Shown piece after piece: positions 5,933 to 9,613 of a DNA stretch of 9,613 bases. A model generated the notes under the pieces. The model saw nothing but the letters and a program-made list of their open reading frames with translations, was not told where the DNA came from and did no database searches. Each line of letters starts with the position of its first letter. Positions within the stretch are counted from its first letter, which is position 1. Source of the stretch: Nanohaloarchaea archaeon PL-Br10_U2g5 (GTDB lineage Archaea; Halobacteriota; Halobacteria; Halobacteriales; Haloferacaceae); assembly GCA_001564205.1 (NCBI GenBank), contig LKMY01000047.1, positions 1 to 9,613 of the forward strand, in the 5' to 3' direction. Both the position numbers and the translations under genes were made by a program.

Positions 5933-7597
5933 ATGCCCGATATTTCAGGCGGCACCGTCGACACGCTCGTGGTCGGCGTCGACGCCCTGAGTCACGACGT
6001 ACTCGAGCGGCTCCCTGCAGGGACGACTCCGACCATCGATTCCGTAATCGCCGAGGGGGCGAGCGGACCATTAGAGGCGCAGCTCCCCCCCTGGACGCCG
6101 AGCACTTGGCCCTCGCTATACACCGGTGTCAACCCCGGAAAACACGGTGTGTACGGGTTTCTCCGATTCGAGGGGTACGACTGGGAGATCGTCGACGGGA
6201 CCGACGTCCGAGAGCACGCGCTGTGGGAGCTGCTCTCAGAGGAAGGGTATCGGAGCGTCGTCGTTAACGTCCCCGTCACGCATCCGCCAGCCGAATTCGA
6301 CGGCGTGCTCGTCCCCGGCTACACCGCACCCGAGGACCCCGGCTGTCACCCCGACGGACTCCTCGAAGATATCCGTGAAGAAATCGGGGAGTATCGGCTG
6401 TATAACCCGCAGCTGAGCCAGGGCACGACCCGCGAAGACCGGATCGACGGGTACGAAGAGGTGACTCGGATGCGCGGCGCGGCGTTCCGCTACCTGATCG
6501 ACCGTGAAGACCCGGACTTCGGATTCATCCAGTTCCAGCAGAGCGACACCGTGCTGCACGAGTTTCCCGAAGAAGAGGAGGCTCCGAAACGGGTGTACAC
6601 CGCGGTCGACAACGAGATCGAACGGATACTGGACGACTGCGACCCGACGAACGTCGTGATCGTGAGCGATCACGGTATCGGACCCTGTGGCAGCGTCGAG
6701 TTCCGCCCGAACACGCTGTTTCGCGACCGTGGACTCGTCGAGACGTCTGCGGGTGCGGAGAAACCCTCTTGGTCGCAGTTGGCGACAGAGACCCTCCGAA
6801 ACGGGGCCGACGGCTCGTCTCCAGCCGGTGAGCCGTCTACTACGACCGAGCGCTCTCCGTCTGCGGCCGAGCGAGCGCTGTCCGCGGCCGCAAGTGTCGG
6901 AGTCACCAGTCAGCGGATCGGAGCGGTGCTCAAAACGCTTCGGTTAGACGATGCAGTGTTGCGAATCGTTCCGAACGAGCTCGTTCGCGCCGGCTCCGAA
7001 CACGTCGACTTCCCGAACTCGCAGGCATATATGCGTGATCGGATCGAGATGGGGATCCGGATCAACCTTGCGGGTCGGGAGCCGAACGGGGTGGTCAAAC
7101 CGGAGGAGTACGAAACCGTTCGATCGGAGATCATCGAGATGCTGAGCGAGCTCCGATCGCCCGACGGTGCTTCTGTTTTCGACGCGGTGCTCCCCCGAGA
7201 AGAGGTGTTTTCCGGCCCCTATGTGGAGGACGCACCGGATATCGTGACTGTTCCGAACTCTTTCGAGGTGTTCCTGTCGGCGTCGGTGCTCGACGAACCG
7301 TTCGGTACCCCGCGGGAAGCGTGGACTCACAGGCTCCACGGGATCGTCGCGGTCGCCGGTCCGGGGATTCCGGCGACAGAACTGAACGGTGCACACATGC
7401 TTGACGTCGCTCCCTCGGTGTTATCGCTGCTCGGAGCGCCAGTCAGCGACCGCATGGACGGCACGGCACTGCCGGTGATCGAAGAATGTGATAAGGCAGC
7501 ATACCCGATCTACGAGGATGCGGACGTCGACGTCTCCGACCGTGCGCTCGACGATGGGATGGAAGAACGGCTGTCGAGCCTCGGGTACTTAGAATGA
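5933..7597 (+). CDS. Alkaline-phosphatase-superfamily phosphohydrolase/phosphodiesterase
   Basis: A 554-residue member of the archaeal AP-superfamily phosphohydrolases (type I phosphodiesterase/nucleotide pyrophosphatase-like). VVGVDALS (13-20) gives the first metal Asp (D17). PPWTPSTWPSLYTGVNPGKHGVYGF is spread over 52-76; Thr55 aligns with the nucleophile of NPP enzymes by spacing to the TG. QQSDTVLHEF (202-211) gives D205 and H209, SDHG (245-248) the next Asp-His pair, and H469 in HRLHGIVAVAGPG the last His. GAHMLDVAPSVLSLLG (487-502) is the common C-terminal signature. A low-complexity Ser/Glu/Ala stretch (about 275-325) interrupts the fold. There is no signal or membrane segment, so it is probably cytoplasmic. 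Its substrate in a glycan locus could be a phospho-sugar, a sugar nucleotide or a polyprenyl phosphate; this is inference. The gene overlaps the next by ATGA. Confidence 0.88.
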   Translation: MPDISGGTVDTLVVGVDALSHDVLERLPAGTTPTIDSVIAEGASGPLEAQLPPWTPSTWPSLYTGVNPGKHGVYGFLRFEGYDWEIVDGTDVREHALWELLSEEGYRSVVVNVPVTHPPAEFDGVLVPGYTAPEDPGCHPDGLLEDIREEIGEYRLYNPQLSQGTTREDRIDGYEEVTRMRGAAFRYLIDREDPDFGFIQFQQSDTVLHEFPEEEEAPKRVYTAVDNEIERILDDCDPTNVVIVSDHGIGPCGSVEFRPNTLFRDRGLVETSAGAEKPSWSQLATETLRNGADGSSPAGEPSTTTERSPSAAERALSAAASVGVTSQRIGAVLKTLRLDDAVLRIVPNELVRAGSEHVDFPNSQAYMRDRIEMGIRINLAGREPNGVVKPEEYETVRSEIIEMLSELRSPDGASVFDAVLPREEVFSGPYVEDAPDIVTVPNSFEVFLSASVLDEPFGTPREAWTHRLHGIVAVAGPGIPATELNGAHMLDVAPSVLSLLGAPVSDRMDGTALPVIEECDKAAYPIYEDADVDVSDRALDDGMEERLSSLGYLE

Positions 7598-8589
7598 GCG
7601 TCGAGATCGAACGCGTCGACGATGCAGATTCGTGGGACGCTCTCGTCACCCGATCGGGAACGACCACGCCGTTCCACCGATACGATGCGCTCGAAATCAT
7701 CGCCGAGTATACGAACTGTGAGCTGCATCCGTTGGTCGGCTACGTCGGAAACGAGCCGGCCGGACTGTTTCCGGTGTTCGAGCGAACGATCGGTCCGGTG
7801 AGCGCGGCCTTCTCCCCCCCACCGGACGAGAAGATTCCGTATCTGGGGCCGGCGACGTTCACCGATCCAAACATGAAGCGTCGGAAACGCGAGCGTCGGC
7901 ACCGTCGGTTCGTCGAAGCCGCACTGGCGTACGTCGACGACCAGATTGCGCCCCGGTTCGTCAACGTTCGCACCGCCGTCGGCTACGACGACCCCCGGCC
8001 GTTCCTCTGGAACGGGTTCTCTCCGACGCCGCGGTACACGTATCACGTCGACCTCACTCGCGGTCCGGACGAGTTGCTCTCAGAGGTGGGAAGCGATCTC
8101 CGCTCGAACGTGCGGAAGACCGACGACGACGCCTTCGAGATCACGACCGGGGGTCGGGCGGGAATGGAACAGATTCTGGCGAACGTCCGGCAGCGACACG
8201 CGGACCAAGGCGTCTCGTACGGCGTGAGTTCGGGGCTCGTTCGGGACCTCGCGCGGATGGTGCCCGACGCGTTCACCTCGTACCTCTGTACCGTCGACGG
8301 TGCGTTCGTCGGCGGGGCGATCGTAGCGTCTGACGGCGATACCGCCTATCGCTGGCAGAGCGTCGCTCAGTTCGACGCCCCGGTTCCCGCACAGGATCTG
8401 CTCGATTGGCACGTGGTCCGCGAGGCGAGCGCCGACGGATTGGAGACGTACGACTTAGTCGGGGCGAACGATCAGCGACTCTGCGAGTACAAAGCCAAGT
8501 TCGCACCCGAAATGGAGACGTACTATCGGTTAGAGCGCAGCGGTCTCGCGATGAGCACGATGGCGAGCCTGTACACTCGGTTTCGATAG
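7594..8589 (+). CDS. FemAB/BioF2-like GNAT acyltransferase
   Basis: A 331-residue protein of the double-GNAT FemAB-like type (Acetyltransf_6 region). The N-terminal half contains FHRYDALEIIAEYTNCELHPLVGY, spread over 27-50, then GLFPVFE and FSPPPDEKIPYLGP (73-86). The C-terminal GNAT part has DLRSNVRKTDDDAFEI (168-183), matching the Arg-rich turn of the family, and YDLVGANDQRLCEYKAKFAPE (286-306), the usual strand-loop with Lys before the C-terminal strand. In bacteria FemAB enzymes move amino acids from tRNA to peptidoglycan bridges. Archaea lack that polymer, so here the acceptor may be a surface glycan or lipid-linked sugar, and the donor may be aminoacyl-tRNA or acyl-CoA. It starts at ATG 7594, inside the ATGA stop overlap of the phosphohydrolase gene, so the two are translationally coupled. 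A decayed paralogue follows at 8748. Confidence 0.85.
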   Translation: MSVEIERVDDADSWDALVTRSGTTTPFHRYDALEIIAEYTNCELHPLVGYVGNEPAGLFPVFERTIGPVSAAFSPPPDEKIPYLGPATFTDPNMKRRKRERRHRRFVEAALAYVDDQIAPRFVNVRTAVGYDDPRPFLWNGFSPTPRYTYHVDLTRGPDELLSEVGSDLRSNVRKTDDDAFEITTGGRAGMEQILANVRQRHADQGVSYGVSSGLVRDLARMVPDAFTSYLCTVDGAFVGGAIVASDGDTAYRWQSVAQFDAPVPAQDLLDWHVVREASADGLETYDLVGANDQRLCEYKAKFAPEMETYYRLERSGLAMSTMASLYTRFR

Positions 8590-8643
8590 TCGCTCCGAGC
8601 TGTGTCGATGATCGCTCCGAGCTGTGTCGATGATCGCTCCGAG
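8590..8643 (+). repeat. 22-bp tandem repeat, about 2.5 copies
   Basis: Two identical 22-base units (8590-8611 and 8612-8633), each beginning TCGCTCCGAG and ending GTGTCGATGA, are followed by the first ten bases of a third (8634-8643). The array begins at the base after the TAG stop of the FemAB-like gene. That gene's last bases, GTTTCGATAG followed by TCGCTCC, resemble the unit junction, so the array may have grown from the gene's 3' end by slippage. Confidence 0.9.
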
Positions 8644-8747
8644 GCGAGATAGCGTGCGTGGCGGCGCGAATCGGACAAGCGGATGGAAACCGATCCGGCT
8701 GCTACGGTCTGTGTAACCAAGACGGCCCGTGAGTTAGCGAGTCGGGT
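8644..8747. other. Gap between tandem repeat and FemAB-like pseudogene
   Basis: No gene is visible. GTAACCAAG at 8713-8721 lies 35 nt before the pseudogene's ATG and resembles the ATAACAAAG promoter motif with two differences. It could be the decayed promoter of the pseudogene, at the same distance as the intact motif before the phosphohydrolase gene. The rest is unremarkable GC-rich sequence. Confidence 0.35.
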
Positions 8748-9218
8748 ATGACCCTGTCTGTTGAACGAATGGACAGCGCCGCACAGTGAAACGAGCTGAT
8801 CGAGCAGTCACCGATCTCGACGGCGTTCCACCGCTCTGGGGCCCTTCGGACGATGGCGGCCCACTCTGGTGTGGAACTGCATCCCCTCGTCGGTCGGTCT
8901 CGGCAGTGCCCTCTCGGCTTGTTTCCGCTGTTCTCCGCGTCGTTCGGCTCGGTGACCGTCGTGTTTTCACCGCCTCCGAACCCGAAGGTAAGCTATCTCG
9001 GGCCCGTCTACATCTCGGAGGGTTTCGCATCAGACCGATCCCACGAACAGCTTCGAGCGGCGTTCATCGACGCGGTAGCCGAGTTTGTCGAGGAGTCCAT
9101 CGATCCGCAGTACGTCCACGTTCGGACCGAGATACGACGATCCGCGTGCTCGAGGCGGTGTCATCAACTCCGCGCGAAGCGGCCGACGTCGTTCGAAGTC
9201 CGAGACCAGTCCGACTAG
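8748..9218 (+). pseudogene. Broken FemAB-like acyltransferase paralogue
   Basis: Read from ATG 8748, the translation follows the intact protein at 7594-8589 along its N-terminal third. Matching pieces are the FHR..AL segment, ELHPLVG, GLFP(L/V)F, FSPPP..K(V/I).YLGP and a final V(H/N)VRT. Three lesions are visible. Codon 14 is TGA (8787-8789) exactly where the intact protein has Trp14. Near 9129-9132 only four bases separate codons that are nine bases apart in the intact gene, a net loss of five, after which YDDPR continues in the next frame (9133-9147). Finally, most of the C-terminal GNAT half is missing, although LRAK...SFEV before the TAG at 9216 may be a remnant of it. Protein-level divergence is large, so this is an old paralogue, not a fresh copy. 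An internal ATG at 8853 could give a 121-residue fragment, probably without function. Confidence 0.85.
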
Positions 9219-9514
9219 AAGGAGTCCGACGATTCCTGACTGTCATCTCCGTCTGGGGGATTCGATCCACGGTCATCGTAGTACTTCCGACCGATGTACT
9301 CGTCGCTCACGGTGCCGCGAATCGTCGTTATCAACTCGTCTGACGTCTCGAATGTCGTTTCGCCGGCACGGTCGAGTATCGTCGCGAGATCTTCCGAGTC
9401 GCTCCCGTTCGGTGCGTCGACTGTCCGATCGCCGATCGTCTCGATCACTGCCTCAGCGGTGATCGGATACGTAAACTCGTCGTCGACGAGGTCTGGCAGT
9501 TCGTTGAGTTCCAT
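9215..9514 (-). CDS. DUF5789 family protein
   Basis: A 99-residue acidic protein matching the small haloarchaeal DUF5789 family. Visible traits are the opening MELNELPDLVDDEFTYPITAEAV region, IGDRTVDAPNG (27-37), the TTFETSDELITTI stretch and the family's closing IGRKYYDDRG (about 74-83), followed by an acidic Ser/Asp-rich tail. The function is unknown, and there is no metal-binding or catalytic motif I recognise. The gene is convergent with the pseudogene: its TAG stop (9215-9217 on this strand) overlaps the pseudogene's final TAG. No Shine-Dalgarno precedes the ATG at 9514, and a TATA-like box about 37-48 nt upstream suggests a short leader. It is probably not part of the glycan pathway and may mark the edge of the locus. 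Confidence 0.85.
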   Translation of the reverse strand: MELNELPDLVDDEFTYPITAEAVIETIGDRTVDAPNGSDSEDLATILDRAGETTFETSDELITTIRGTVSDEYIGRKYYDDRGSNPPDGDDSQESSDSF

Positions 9515-9550
9515 CGGTCGGTCTACGAGACGGATCGCGCTGCCCGCGTA

Positions 9551-9562
9551 TTGTTATAAGAC
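9551..9562 (-). promoter_or_regulatory. Putative TATA box of the DUF5789 gene
   Basis: The minus strand reads GTCTTATAACAA here, with a TTATAA core. Its near edge is 36 nt upstream of the ATG at 9514, so transcription would begin about 10-18 nt before the start codon. It shares ATAACAA with the promoter-like motifs in the glycan locus. The remaining bases to 9613 show no gene. Confidence 0.5.
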
Positions 9563-9613
9563 CCGTATCTGCTCGTATCGGCAGACCTACTCTGGTGACC
9601 GCGTATCTGGCGA

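Noticed and set aside
5113..5964. 283-codon minus-strand frame across the second deacetylase
   Set aside because: It covers the recognised deacetylase and the start of the phosphohydrolase in antisense, and is Arg-rich with no recognisable family traits.
8787..8789. TGA in the FemAB-like paralogue as selenocysteine or programmed readthrough
   Set aside because: The aligned residue is Trp, one base from TGA, and the same gene also has a frameshift and a lost C-terminus, so a nonsense mutation is the simpler reading.
1..9613. CRISPR array, insertion sequence, tRNA or rRNA
   Set aside because: No regularly spaced repeats, transposase-like protein, terminal inverted repeats, or tRNA/rRNA-like sequence was seen. 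The only tandem repeat is the 2.5-copy 22-bp array.

Overview
The window looks like the chromosome of a halophilic archaeon (class Halobacteria). The DNA is GC-rich, the predicted proteins are acidic and rich in Asp, Glu, Ser and Thr, Shine-Dalgarno sites are mostly weak or absent, and archaeal TATA-like boxes precede transcription units. A small DUF5789 protein, a family I know only from haloarchaea, is also present. The genus cannot be fixed from the sequence alone. Most of the window is a cell-surface glycan locus of the kind that makes and modifies exopolysaccharide or S-layer glycans.

Layout. Positions 1-244 hold no convincing gene, only a hairpin followed by six T at 123-147. From 245 to about 4572 four minus-strand genes form a tightly packed operon, read right to left. 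They are a left-handed beta-helix (hexapeptide) acetyltransferase, a WecC-like nucleotide-sugar dehydrogenase, a DUF354 GT-B-fold protein and a polysaccharide deacetylase family protein. Their junctions overlap by 4 and 8 bp, or are separated by about 20 bp, which suggests translational coupling. Positions 4573-4941 are a divergent control region. Rightwards lie a second, sequence-unrelated polysaccharide deacetylase family protein (4942-5877), an alkaline-phosphatase-superfamily phosphohydrolase (5933-7597), and a FemAB/BioF2-like GNAT acyltransferase (7594-8589) coupled to it by an ATGA overlap. After a 22-bp tandem repeat comes a broken paralogue of the FemAB-like gene (8748-9218). A convergent DUF5789 gene (9215-9514) closes the window.

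How the genes may work together (inference). The dehydrogenase would make a UDP-uronic acid and the acetyltransferase would acylate a sugar. The DUF354 protein could be a glycosyltransferase or epimerase-like enzyme, and the two deacetylases could trim N-acetyl groups. The FemAB-like enzyme could put an aminoacyl or acyl group on the product. No flippase, polymerase, oligosaccharyltransferase or polyprenyl-phosphate glycosyltransferase is present, so the pathway must continue outside the window.

The most notable non-coding signals are three. An ATAACAAA(G/A)CC motif recurs, correctly oriented, upstream of both divergent units and of the phosphohydrolase gene, and its ATAACAA core recurs before the DUF5789 gene. 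A 20-codon upstream ORF ends 2 nt before the GTG start of the second deacetylase. The FemAB-like paralogue is inactivated by a stop codon in place of a tryptophan, by a frameshift, and by loss of its C-terminal half.
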